Of a stretch of 64,000 nt of DNA, positions 1 to 10,720 are shown one piece after another (the first letter of the stretch is position 1; the number at the start of each line of letters is the position of its first letter). The stretch lies in contig OX377204.1 of the NCBI GenBank assembly GCA_947396885.1, positions 24,993,706 through 25,057,705 on the forward strand, written 5' to 3'. The position numbers and the translations under genes were made by a program. This DNA comes from Heligmosomoides polygyrus polygyrus. Its lineage: Eukaryota > Nematoda > Chromadorea > Rhabditida > Heligmosomidae. The notes beneath the pieces are model-generated. The model saw nothing but the letters and a program-made list of their open reading frames with translations. It searched no databases and was not told where the DNA came from.

Positions 1-345
1 GACATATACCCGTTTTCACGTCAAATGAACGCTCTTCTAAACAAACTCGATGCCTCTGAAATGAAGTGAACGACTTCCAAATCGAAGCGAGCTTCTTCCA
101 GATTAATCTGCAGACTCTCCAGAATGGATAGAGTAATTTTTTGTCCAAGAAAAATTTGGTAAAATTTCTTTGAAGTTTTTTACTTCGGCTGCCCAAACGA
201 GAATAAAATTTTAAAGTTTTTTTTTGTTTTAAAATGTAACAAGACAGCAGTCATTAAGCGCATTAGATGACGAGATCGCGCCATGCACTCGAAAACCTTG
301 TCGCCATTTTTATTTGATTGATAGTGCAAGTGCTACTTATATGAA
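1..345 (+). repeat. Interspersed repeat, copy A: 21-bp periodic array plus AT-rich block
   Basis: Positions 10-125 split into five or six degenerate units of about 20-21 bp, each a short pyrimidine start followed by an AAATGAAGTGAAC-like stretch. An AT-rich block follows (126-240, with ATAAAATTTTAAAG), and then GAGATCGCGCCATGCACT and GATTGATAGTGCAAG. The same order recurs at 31,985-32,345, so this is a dispersed element and not a gene. No coding capacity is seen. The left end may continue beyond the window. Confidence 0.55.
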
Positions 346-534
346 GCATCATAGTGAGGGAATGTGCATTCTTCACGATTGTTTTTACTTTATTGTTTAC
401 AGGTGTGAAACTCTATGCAAAGATAAATTTCGCTATTATTCGAATACAAACCGTGACGCTTTGGACGAGGGCATAGCGCAGTCTCCTGTTTTTGGCACTA
501 AAAACTAGCCGTCTTCCTGCTTTTGAAAACACGC

Positions 535-815
535 TTTAAAACATTATTCTTTTTAAAAAACAAATTTATAAAGTTTCAAACAATGTATTCACTTATGGGT
601 AAGGGAATTAAAACATCAAAGAGAGTAATACTAAAGAACAAAAAATTATTCCAACCATTTCAAAAAGTTTAGTTTAATGTGGAAGGAACTTTTGATTTGG
701 AATATGTTCAATTTAATATCAAACGCATTAGGCTTGATTAGAAGAGTGTCCAATTTTACTTGAAAACTGTGCAATTTGGCGTAAAATGGTATACATTTCG
801 TCTGCAGCATTCGAG
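535..815 (+). repeat. 21-bp periodic repeat, locus B
   Basis: An AT-rich lead-in (ACAAAAAATTATTCCAACC) is followed by about seven degenerate 19-22 bp units, for example GTTCAATTTAATATCAAAC and AGTGTCCAATTTTACTTGAAA. The reverse strand translates as a seven-residue pseudo-repeat (..FQVKLDT.LLIKPNA.FDIKLNI..). This is a by-product of the 21-bp period and not evidence for a protein. The same lead-in and units occur at 36,290-36,470. Confidence 0.55.
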
Positions 816-825
816 GAGCGGTCTT

Positions 826-1250
826 TATATACGAATGGTCGCCGCGCCCGCGACGACGACTGTCGCGTGCGCGATGAGCTCCGCAGCGGTCGTGGGAACT
901 GTGCCTCATGACTTGCTGCAGACGCTAGGTTTGAGGTGTTGATATCCCTTCCTGCTGTTGCAGGAGCTGCAGGGAAACATGCTCTGGTTCAGAAATTGAG
1001 TTCGAGTTATAAAACTAAGCAACGTTCTAATACTCAACTTTATATGATGCTTCTTCAGGAAAAGCTGGAAATATGACACACTATCGCAGTGAAACTGAGT
1101 TTGTATACACTTTCTAACACTTGATGTGCACGTTTTGATGCAGGTCTAGATACCACTGGCCGCTGAAGTCACCCAATTGCGACGTCTTCTGCCGCGCTCG
1201 CCGCGCGAGTCGCCGCGTCCGCGGCAACCATTCGTACATAATGTCCGGCA
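826..1250. repeat. GC-rich inverted pair of short related segments
   Basis: The minus strand of roughly 826-905 (..GCGGCGACCATTCGTATATA..) resembles the plus strand of roughly 1,185-1,250 (..CGCGGCAACCATTCGTACATA..). Both are GC-rich islands in AT-rich surroundings. They could be arms of a decayed inverted repeat or two copies of one dispersed sequence. The TATATA at about 824 lies in one arm. Confidence 0.35.
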
Positions 1251-1302
1251 GCCGCAGCATTCTTACGAGCATAATCTACTTGACAAGCTGTCCAACGGTG
1301 GT
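1152..1302 (+). CDS. Possible exon, unknown product
   Basis: An open frame beginning at ATA CCA CTG reads IPLAAEVTQLRRLLPRSPRE and on through ..SYEHNLLDKLSNG, ending at GGTG|GTGAGT, a good splice donor. The acceptor would be the CTAG just before it; the better-looking ..GATGCAG a few bases upstream would put a TAG in this frame. A second frame is also open. The segment overlaps the inverted GC-rich pair, so it may be repeat sequence and not a gene. No family is recognised. Confidence 0.2.
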
Positions 1303-1589
1303 GAGTTACCAGCGAGTTAAAACGCTACAATCAAACAATCTGAAGAATTTACAATAATATCGAGGTTCATCCTCGATAATGGAGCGTAGCAAAAAAGTGT
1401 GAGTAATGAACGAAAATTCATTCAAACTTGCTTTCCTCTGAAAGCAAAGGAAACACCAGAACACACATACTGTGGTTGGCCAAACAACATAAGCAAAGCA
1501 CTGAAGTTGTATCGATTTCTGAACATTGATTAAAATCTTAAATCTTAAACTCCGCTAGCGATTCTGAATTTCTGCAGAATTCAATAGAT

Positions 1590-2606
1590 GCGTTACATGC
1601 ACAGACCTGTATTGGAATTTACCGCCTTCTAAGGAGAAAGCTAAGATACTCCATTTTGGGATCGATAATCCCAATTACTCCTACCACGTTGATGGGTCTT
1701 TGGTTGAATAGTGTTGACGAGGACACCGATTTAGGTTTTGTAGCAAGCAAGAACCTCTGCTTTGACATAGTACACCGTGAGCGCTGATTGCTAACAAGTC
1801 AACAGCGATGGTATTCAAACAGCTCAGAGCCCTGTCAACGTCAAATCCTTCTGCCCTAACTTGTGCTTACAATACGTATGCAAGACCTCTTTTAGTATAT
1901 AGCACTCTGGCTTTTCCCTATACAAATGTAAAAATAACCACAAAAGCACAGAACAGTTTTACCAGGAAGCTGATGATCAGAATTGGTTTTGTTTTTGTAC
2001 AGATCGTCCCTAGTACTGTGAGAAATCATAGCTTAGAACTTCCAAAATTATTGTCTAGGAGGAAGGCTAACGATCTTCTACTGCTCCACAAAATTCTCTC
2101 TGGTAGATGTGGCATCACACCTGAGGATCTCTTTTCTGTAAAGGTTTTTTTCTACCAGAGGAGGGAATACCGGGCCAAGGTTGCCAAACTCAACTGCCGG
2201 CGCCACTTCTTTGCCAATAGGATCCTACCAATATTTGGAAAATTAACCAGGAAGGGGATTAGCGCGCTAAGCTACAATACATTAAAAAAGAACGCGTTTT
2301 TGAAAATGCCAGTCCGTGATGTCTAGGCCGATCTCCCTGATGGCCAACGATGCTGAAGAAGAATTCTCTTTGTGAAGAGTGTGATCTTAAAATCTCCTCT
2401 GATCGGCTAAGAACTGTAATATTAATAGCTCAAGGTATCGAAGGGGAACCTTGTTTACAAACTCTTAATGAGAGAAGAGATGCATAGTGAAAACATTTTT
2501 AATTCTTTCGCAATGTCTTACACCTAACGGAGTTATGCTTGGTTGTCGCTAAGTGTACAAATATTTTGGTATTGGCTTTTAATTAATTAATTATTTATTT
2601 ATTTAG
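1590..2606 (+). pseudogene. CR1/Jockey-like non-LTR reverse transcriptase, decayed C-terminal part
   Basis: Around 1,610-1,790 a broken frame reads WNLPPSKEKAKILHFG, then a DEDTDLGFV-like stretch, which is the palm/thumb region typical of CR1/Jockey-type reverse transcriptases. An open frame at 1,808-2,326 (172 codons) continues with ARPLLVYSTLAFP, a SFTRKLM segment and RRKANDLLLLHKILSG, the usual C-terminal tail of these proteins. A stop codon and at least one frame change separate the two parts, and the catalytic ADD motif and everything 5' of it are missing. A TTTATTTATTTA stretch at about 2,594-2,606 could be the 3' tail. The element is a dead, 5'-truncated insertion. The family call is from remembered consensus features, and the clade is less certain than the RT assignment. 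Confidence 0.6.
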
Positions 2607-2898
2607 TACACTTCAGAGAGTGTGCCATAAAGCTACTACACAACATATGCTACTAAGTAGAAGGGTTAGAAAATGCAGAGAAAAACAACAATAATAAGAG
2701 CCATAATAATAGTGAAGACCAGATTAAACCCAACGAAGAGCATTTATGTTCAGAAAAAAACTACGGTCAGTTTTAGCGCTAGAACTCTTGCCTCATCACA
2801 ATGCTGTAAGAGCGTAGCACTCCAATTATTTCTCTTCTTAAAAGCTATGGTACCTACCAGAGAAAAATCGCGATCAACTCCACGTTCGGTATTGCGAA

Positions 2899-3180
2899 TG
2901 GATAAAGGATAAAGGACGGTGTTAATCAACCTCTTTTTGGGATGCGCCACGCATTCTATTATACTATTAGGAAATGTCGTACGGTAACAAGTTGAGTTTG
3001 TATTTCGTTATACGATGATTTGCAGTGGCCAATGCAGGGACAAATCAGCGCTCTACTCTTTGTAGACAAGTCTGGTTCCATTCTTCGACAGGAGGGATGG
3101 AAGGTTTGGTTGGCCTAGGTGGGAGATTCGAACCAAGAAGGGATCGGGTGCATCCAACCCCCGACCCCAACTACGCCGCC
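2899..3180 (-). mobile_element. tRNA-derived SINE, diverged copy
   Basis: The minus-strand tail reads (TTTATCC)2, and the body carries GATGCGCCACGCATTCTA and GGATGGAAGGTTTGGTTGGC on the plus strand. The tRNA-like head at the right end is eroded. See the copy at 53,820-54,112 for the family description. Confidence 0.7.
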
Positions 3181-4774
3181 ATTTTTTCCTTTGAAATATG
3201 CCTTTGATTAGGAGACTTGGACATGTCACCTTAATAGCTTTCGTAGGCGAATTGGCCGGATTTCGTTGGCTACTGGATGAATTACTGGATTCTTGTTCGG
3301 GTTGTTATCGTTCGGCAGAATGCTCTATAACAGCTCTCCATTTGAAACGAAACGGCGGAGGCATTGTTTTGTGGCTGGTTGTAGCGGCGTCGGGGTTCAC
3401 CAGAAATGTTAGCGGAGGGGTTGGCAGCAGCGTCTCTACAAAGACAAGTGTTTGAGACTTTTTGGCTGGTTATTACTCGTCGTTTGATTTTGCAAGCTAC
3501 GCCCTGAAGTAAGTACGTCTGTTATAATACGTTACTAATCCACTTAAGGGCGTTCGATTTCTCAAGCTGATGTTCTGCAAATGGCTTCAAAAAGAACCGC
3601 GACCAATCGAGATAGAGATTGATGAGTGGCTCCAATTTAACGCTGTGCTTCTATTAAGTTATTCGGTTCACTCAGGATGTATGCGCAGTATAGGTTCTAC
3701 AGTATAGTTTTTTCGTATAGTTTCTGTAGGCGTTTTGGTCTGGATAGTGTACTACCGTGACTACCCCATCGGCAGACCACCACGAATACCTGTAAAAGCC
3801 ATACACGCACGGGAGCTCTCTCCGAGATATCTCGTGGAAGTAGAGCACATGGCGCATCCAACAAGGGTTTCGCTGATGCCAGGCTTTACTCTTCGCATAC
3901 TTCAATTAAAGTTGAAAGAAGAGAAACTTTGTTTTACTTAACAGAATACATGTACTCTACTATCCGCAAGCTCTTTCCGTAGATCCAATAGATTCTGTGG
4001 TTTTCTGCAGAAAATTCTGTCAAATAAAATGCCATTTCTATCCACACCGTCATGTACTACTTAGGTACAGCTGCCTCAGTAAGAGAATTTTTGAAAAAGT
4101 CCCTTCATTCATGACGGCACCCTTTTGGCAATGCTATAAATAATCGCCGCAAGAATTATTCAAACAGCGAGTTGCTGTGGTGTATTGTTATTCGTCCGCT
4201 GCTTCCATCACGCCTACACGCTCGCATATATATGTCATAATTTGTAAGCATTTGCACAAACAAAAACAAATACGCGATCACGACGCAACCACGCTTCACG
4301 CTCTGGTTGCTGATGACGTAGTTTCCGCCAGAACTGAACGTGGTCTTGAAGGACGTTTTAATTCCTGACAGCGTTGGCTTGCTCATCCGTTAACCGTCCC
4401 TACCTCATCTATGATGTTCTGGCAGCGACTGTTTCTTCTAACCTTCGAAAGTTGGAAATGGAGCAAGATAATGGCACTAGAACTAGATGGCACTAGATGA
4501 AAGTGAATGAGGTTTCCGATTTCGGTTTAGTTTTTAAAAAAACAACAACACTAAACATGACCAGGCACGGCTGGCTTATGGGTACCACATTAGTGGTGAC
4601 CGAGCTGCTTCAACGTGAATCAAATATAGTCATTTCTTTGAAGGAGATCAGCTTTAACACTTTCCCTATCTCAAAACTAATTAAGATGAGCTTAATGGAG
4701 ATGTATAATTGACTTGTTGACCTACACGAACCCTACGAGAAAAGCAACATATTTTATAGCATCCAGAACAACAA
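3181..4774. other. Intergenic sequence, nothing recognised
   Basis: Only short chance frames are seen. At about 3,832-3,890 the plus strand has a small SINE tail-side fragment (GTAGAGCACATGGCGCATCC). Near 3,960-4,030 is an AATTCTGT-rich patch similar to one at 57,990-58,060. Minus-strand 4,156-4,386 is open for 76 codons without recognisable similarity. Confidence 0.4.
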
Positions 4775-5065
4775 TAAAGGGATAAAGGATAAAGGACGGT
4801 GTTGCCCAATCCTTTTTGGGTTGTGCCACGCATTCAGCTTTTGCGAGAAGGAGGCGAGTTGAATGCGTAATTGGTCATACAATGACTTGCGGTCGCTTTC
4901 CGATGAGCAAATCAGCGTTCCATCCTTCCCAGGCAAGCCCGGTAGTAATTCAGTGATCCCCGAGAGATGAAAGGCTTGGTTGGCTTCCGGCGGAAAATCC
5001 TAACCAAGAACCTGGTTTCGGCGCACGGACAGCCGGCACATCCTTCGACTGCGCCACATGCGCCC
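4775..5065 (-). mobile_element. tRNA-derived SINE, near full-length copy
   Basis: On the plus strand it opens with GGGATAAAGGATAAAGGACG, the inverted heptamer tail, and ends in CGACTGCGCCACATGCGCCC, the inverted A-box region of the head. The interior follows the family order with many substitutions. Confidence 0.75.
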
Positions 5066-5208
5066 AAAAATACAGTACGGTACAAACTTCGGTAGGGAAA
5101 CGAGCCTTTTTATAGAAATTGGGCGCTTCGGTTAGGTACGTGTTAAAATATACCTCAAACTCTAGAACGAAGAATAAAACTAAAGAAAATAACGAAATAA
5201 GGAATGAA

Positions 5209-5302
5209 GGGGATGGATGGGTGGTTAGGCTGAGCGGGAAATCCGAACCAAGAACGTCCTATCGGGCGCACGCGTCAGCCTGCACCTCCTCCGACTGCGC
5301 TC
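5209..5302 (-). mobile_element. SINE head fragment
   Basis: Only the tRNA-like head and the adjoining GGGCGGGAAATCCGAACC-type sequence are present, ending with CTCCTCCGACTGCGCTCACC on the plus strand. It lies about 140 bp from the previous copy in the same orientation. Confidence 0.6.
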
Positions 5303-7033
5303 ACCGATCTCCATGCAAGGGCATGTTTACTTATTTGGGAGACTTAGTTTTGTTGTGCTATGATGCTATGTGATGAATCTCAAAAGTATACATATGTCTT
5401 CCACTATCAGAGAGTCAACTATCTCCTGAGCTTTCTTGCATTTAGGTAAGCTGGAAGCATTGGAAGATTCCAGCATTTTACTCACCCAGACTTCGACACC
5501 AAGGACTTTCTGGTCTTTTTTCATGCCTTCAAAGAAGTGTGGAGTTTCAAGCGTGCTTTCCTACGAGGCAGAGAGGAAATGAAACAGCAGCAGAAATCGA
5601 ATGGCGTCCTCTACCTACGTGTTCCATTTGAAGAGCAAAAATCGTAGTCTTGAGCAAACTCAGTGGTGAAAAGACGAACAAAAGTCCTGCCCTCACTGGG
5701 CCCTGTGAATAGGTTGCGAGTTCGTTTCGCTCTGAAGCAAATGAAACCTTGCGTCCCTGTGCACTGAGCAGTTTCACCAGATGCTTCTGCTGAAGATGAG
5801 GCACTGAATTGTCTTTCGGCTGCAGCTCGCAGTTTATTGGGTTCTCGTAGTGAAGCATACCTGACGACGGGTGATTTGGCTTTGTTGGCGCTATCTTAGA
5901 CACATCTGCCTGATAGGTGGGCCGGATCCTGGAGTTCATCGCACGCGCGCTCTTCCCTATAAAAACCGTTCATTGTATAGGTCAACTGCTCGTTCGAACT
6001 GCCCATCTGCTTTTCTTTATGTTGCTTGTGGCGTAATACGATTCTCATTTGAGGTATGGTTGCTTACAGCTACCATTTCCTATGAAGCTGAGTGATATTT
6101 AGCTGGGAGCTCTACCAGTATCCCCTGGGTTAAGATGTTGCTCCCTTCATGGATTAATTGTACAAACTGCTCAGTTGTTCGTCACATCAAACGACGTTGT
6201 TTCCTAAGGATGCAAAATCGTTATCCTCGGATGATCATGGATATTCCAGGAATCATCGGATTTTCCTGCCCACCGTTGAAACATTTAAGTGGACGCCAAC
6301 GCATATGGGATTAACAGCGGCGAGATGACGTTGCTATGTTACATTCATCTTCTCATAAGAAGGAGTTGCATTACTAAGAAGCACTCTTATAGTTGTTCCT
6401 AATGTAATAGAAAGTTCATGACGCATTGCGAAGCATTTCCTCTCAAGATGCCTCTCAAGAAAAGAAGAGTTGTTAATGATCCTGAACCAGATTTTGTATT
6501 ACTGTGACCTGGCAACCCTTTCAGGATTCGCTTGCATGTCAGAATAATTTCATGGCGCAAGTTTCGTCTTCGATTTGATGATATCAGTACACATTTGGAG
6601 TTCAAGCTATCGTCAGTTTCAAGCGATGTGGATGGTTTTGATAATTTTATTGATCGTTCATAAGTTAGGTAGATCAATCTCAACTATGCGCATCTTCATC
6701 AGCATCAAACAACCAGCTGACCACAAAATCTTTATTAAAATGACTGAATTGAATGATTTGAAAGTGCATGAAAAAGCGATTCAGGAGGTCTACAATAAAT
6801 TTCGCTTAAATATATTGGACGTTGGAGAGACTGGCTACTTGAAAAGATAAGGGAAGTATCAACTTAATATAGTTATTAGTGGACGCGAGCCGGGAGGCGA
6901 ACTTCGGGTAGTACTACAAAACAACATCGTGTTTTTGTGTGCCTAGGAAGGACATGATTGTTTGTTGCCCACTCATCGAAGAATAGTTTCTATGTAATGC
7001 AGTTGCCTTATTTTGCTAAATTTCTATAGAGGG
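5303..7033. other. Mostly unassigned sequence
   Basis: Apart from the exon-like piece at 5,861-5,956, nothing is recognised. A plus-strand frame of 91 codons at 6,575-6,850 and a minus-strand frame of 130 codons at 5,547-5,939 have no recognisable domain. Confidence 0.35.
5861..5956 (-). CDS. Possible internal exon, unknown product
   Basis: On the minus strand a T-rich acceptor (GGTTTTTATAG) is followed by 96 bp that are open in one frame (KSARAMNSRIRPTYQADVSK, then IAPTKPNHPSS). It ends at CGTCAG|GTATGC, a reasonable donor. The match of both splice signals to one open frame is the only evidence. No partner exon with a compatible phase was found nearby, and the protein is not recognised. Confidence 0.25.
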
Positions 7034-7327
7034 GATAATGAAAAGGGTCTAGGACGACGTTGCTCAATATCTTGTTGGATGCGTCACGTATTCTACTACA
7101 TGGGATATCGTGGATGATACTAGAATGAGTATTTGGTCTATGCCTTGACTAGCGACTGGTCGATTGACAGGTCACTCTTCTATCCCTCCCAGACAAGACT
7201 CAAACTAATTCGTAGGTCCTGGGGCAAAGGTGGGGGGACTTACCTAAGTGAGAAATCCGAACAAAGAACCATGCATCGGAATTCACGCCAAAGTCCGGTT
7301 CACCTCCGTTTGCGCTACTATGCACCC
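7034..7327 (-). mobile_element. SINE, old copy
   Basis: It matches the family along its whole length but is heavily substituted: the tail is reduced to GATAATGAAAAGG and the head ends TTTGCGCTACTATGCACCC on the plus strand. Confidence 0.55.
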
Positions 7328-8800
7328 AATTTCTATAAAAAGACTCGTTCAAATGTGGGCTTTATGAGCTCACTGGAAAATTAAGTCACATACACTGAAG
7401 CATTGAATCGTTTCTTTGATGAATATAAATTGAAGTGAAGGTAATCAAACACAGTTTGTGGTATAATCCTGAAGAAGATTAAATCCAAGAGGGCATTCGG
7501 CAGGATTTACTAGAAGTCTGTTGAAGACCATGAAGTCTAGGTTTTCAACTTTTCTCTTTATAGAAGCAGCTCTGAGTCATTCAGCCCTCATGTGTTGTTG
7601 CAGTTATGTATGAAGATGTGAAAGAAATTTCAGTTTATAATAAAACTTCTCCCCTCATCATAGCCTTCTGGCAGTGATTTGGCACAGTGTAAGTTATAGA
7701 ACCTGAGCTTCAAGAAAGTGTGATTAGGAATGCAAAAAAAAAATGCAAGAAACAGCCGATAGACGTGCCGTTTCGTCGAAGTGATTGTGAGGAGTTTTGA
7801 GGCATCAAATATAAAATTTTTATAGTCATCTCTTTGAAAGAACGAAAATAAGAAGGTAGAGAAGAAAAGTGTGTCACATTCTTCATAAGCAAGATACAGG
7901 CGAAGCAGTTAGCAAGTGGCGCAAATTGACAAGGACACGATATTGAGCGATGCCGGATCAGATTCTCACTTTTGGTCAAGAACTTCACACCTCCGGATTA
8001 GGATAAATAGTAGTAGTCGTTGATGAATAGAGTAACTGTGTTACCGCCTAGCCATCGCATGTTTTCATGCAGCTCAAGTGAGCATTCAGTGTGCATATGC
8101 GATATTCTGAAGAGGTAAGATGCATGGTGAACGCTGTAGACCAGTGATTGAGCTGCGCTGAACGATGTGCTGATTTTTGGAATTTATACTGATAAGTTTA
8201 TGTGTAAGAACACGTTTCACAAAAATTTGAGAAGTTTTTTTTTTAGAAAAATCTTTGTTCCGAGGATCACGTAATTCGACGAGTGACCCTCAAACTCAGT
8301 ACCGTGTTGTCCATTGCTCTTGTTTTGGGCACGCTCCACTGACATTTTATAGCTCCTGTTTAGATGTGTGCGTGACAAGCTGTCCGTTGACCTCTGCCTT
8401 AGCAGAGAATTTGAATCGGAGCAGAGACTTTGTTGACGTCCATCGTTTCAAATGTAGACGGATGAATGTTTTGCTTGTCACTGAAATCCCACTGGAACTC
8501 AGTGTGGAAGTTTGAAGACAGTGCTGAGAAGGCAAGCGCTAGAAAAATCTCTATGTTTGCCTAAATGCTTGGTTGAGGTCAATATTTTCTTTGTAACGCA
8601 TTACATATTGGGTGTAATTAAAAGTTCTTCCCATCCACATAGCTTATAGATGAACCTGTACGAAGCCTGCAACCTGCTGGCTGTGTGGTTGGCATTGTTA
8701 AATCACATATAGAGACGAATTCGTGGAGTATATTCGGCGAAACGTATCATTCCTCAGATTCCGTTCTTTTTACATGTGTGGTTAAGAAGACAAGGAAAGA
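7328..8800. other. Unassigned sequence
   Basis: AT-rich, with only short frames. No repeat, RNA gene or exon could be supported. Confidence 0.4.
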
Positions 8801-9078
8801 GATTAATCAATCCTTGTTTGGAATGCGCCACGCGTTTTACATATGCTGGATATCGTTGAGGCAGCTTGTGAGCGCGGTTGCTCTATGCAATAGGTCGCAG
8901 TAGTCAGCCAATGGAAAAGTCAGTGTTTTATTCCCTTGGGACAAACCTAGTACCAACTCACCGATCCCGGAGAGATGGTGGGCTTGGACGGCCTACGCGA
9001 GACCTGGACCTGGAATCTCGATTCGGAGCACATGAGATAACCGACTTGTCCTTCGACAGCGCTACATATCTAGCGCCC
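8801..9078 (-). mobile_element. SINE, old copy without clear tail
   Basis: Plus-strand ATCAATCCTTGTTTGGAATG, ACCGATCCCGGAGAGATGG and CGACAGCGCTACATATCTAG follow the family order. The heptamer tail is not recognisable. Confidence 0.55.
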
Positions 9079-9799
9079 CTTTCCACATTAGCAGGAATTA
9101 GTGCCGAAAAACTACCCAAGGTTATGCTTAGTCCCCTTCTTCTTTTGAGTGCAATGAATAAGTGAATAAATAAACAAACAAACAATTGATGAATCATGTG
9201 TTTATGAACATGGATTTGTATTTAAGGACAGATACGTCACGGTTAGAAGTCTGATGCCCTTTCATATAAAGACTCTGCAGCTAACGCTTTCCTAACGAAC
9301 TTGAAACTTATCCTGCCCATGTTCGACATATTCCACTGTTGTAAATTAGGCTGCAGTTGGGCGTTTAATAATTCTTGAACATATCATGTTGTTAGAATGG
9401 ACTGCGGCACGTTGCCTAACACCTTGAGTACCTCAGAGGAGGCCTATTGACTAATTGAAACGCCTAAAATGAAGAGCGCACCGAGAAAAGTCGACGTTGG
9501 ATCTTTTCAAACATGCGGAACTATAACTTTTAACTCTCTGTTCCTCATCGCCACTTGTTTGAATTGTGGTCAGCTGCCAATTCGTTAAAATGATATTCGT
9601 GTGCTCGACAGTGGCCATGAAGTGCATTGGGGCAGTTTCTCATTCTGAGAATCGTGATTCATTCTACAATTGATTATGTCTATAATTATGTTTCAGAACT
9701 CGAGATAACCAGGCAACTGCGGTGGTAGTGGGCAAACCTAAACTTGAATTTTTTTAAAAATCAAATAGTGAAAGATTATTTAATCATAACGATGTTTTG
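9079..9799. other. Unassigned sequence
   Basis: No coding, RNA or repeat feature recognised. There is an AATAAATAAACAAACAAAC simple stretch near 9,165-9,185. Confidence 0.4.
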
Positions 9800-9885
9800 T
9801 TGCGATCAAAACTTCTAGCGCCAGGCGGGACTCGAACCCGCACCTCCCTGTGACCGGGCGGGAGTGCTCTATTATTTGATCATAG
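9800..9885 (-). repeat. tRNA-like repeat family 2, copy 1
   Basis: The minus strand carries a perfect B box (GGGTTCGAGTCCCGCC) followed by TGGCGCTAGAAGTTTTGATC and GCAACAAAAC, shared with 20,575-20,700. The A-box side is lost. The anticodon-arm region resembles tRNA-Asp/Glu but the loop is too long for a functional tRNA. Confidence 0.6.
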
Positions 9886-10335
9886 ATACACATTTGTTTA
9901 AACTTAGTTGTGTACATAAACTTTTTTGCTTATCCGTCTATTTGTTTCAATTGAATTCATATAAAAATACTAAATAAGTAAAATAAAAATTCTACTTATT
10001 AATTTGACAATTAAAATGTAATTATATAAAAAAGAAATAAAACGAAAATATAATATTTTGATAAACTTGAAATTTATGACATAGATAAACAAAATCATAC
10101 CTAATGCTCCTCTTCTTCACCGAAGGGTCACGGGAGGAGCACAAAACAAAGGTTCGTCTGAAGAAAGTGGCGAAACGAACGTTCCTCCTTCTTTTTCTTT
10201 AATCTTTCTCTCTCTCTTCTATTCTCATCTCTTCTCTCTAGTTATTTTACAATTGTTTCCTTCTTCTCTTTTCTTGTGTTTTCTATTATTACGTCGTGTG
10301 ATGTACGGAGGAACGCAGACGTCCTTTATAGCATT
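9886..10335. other. AT-rich then CT-rich intergenic DNA
   Basis: The sequence is AT-rich to about 10,080. It becomes pyrimidine-rich at 10,180-10,275 (TCTTTCTCTCTCTCTTC). No gene is seen. Confidence 0.5.
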
Positions 10336-10720
10336 GCGACATAAAAATGTAGCCCATTTTGCTGTAGAACTGCTTAGTAAAGCCTTCACCTGCGAAGGCA
10401 TTCAAATTTTTCCCGAATCGTCGAATTTTCAATTATCGGATCGGATATCAGCCAGGTCGAAAGCGAGCAAACCCGAGCGAATGCCCAACAACGATTAATT
10501 ACATACGTAGGAACCCGTATATTGTAGCGATCATGCTTACAATCACTACGTATGTAATTAATCGTTGTTGGGCATTCGCTCGGGTTTGCTCGCTTTCGAC
10601 CTGGCTGATATCCGATCCGATAATTGAAAATTCGACGGTTCGGGAAAAATTTAAATGCCTTCGCAGGTGAAGGCTTTACTAAGCAGTTCTACAGCAAAAT
10701 GGGCTACATTTTTATGTCGC
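10336..10720. repeat. Near-perfect palindrome with 175-bp arms
   Basis: Bases 10,336-10,510 are the reverse complement of 10,546-10,720 with two differences in 175 (both C/T). The arms are separated by a 35-bp spacer, itself a rough palindrome (ATTGTAGCGATCATGC..). The arms start GCGACATAAAAATGTAGCCC. No target-site duplication is obvious and there is no coding capacity. It is either a foldback/MITE-like element or a recent local inverted duplication. A transcript would fold into long double-stranded RNA. Confidence 0.9.

Noticed and set aside
646..909. Minus-strand frame with a seven-residue repeat
   Set aside because: The residue repeat is the translation of the degenerate 21-bp DNA period, also present at loci where the frame is closed.
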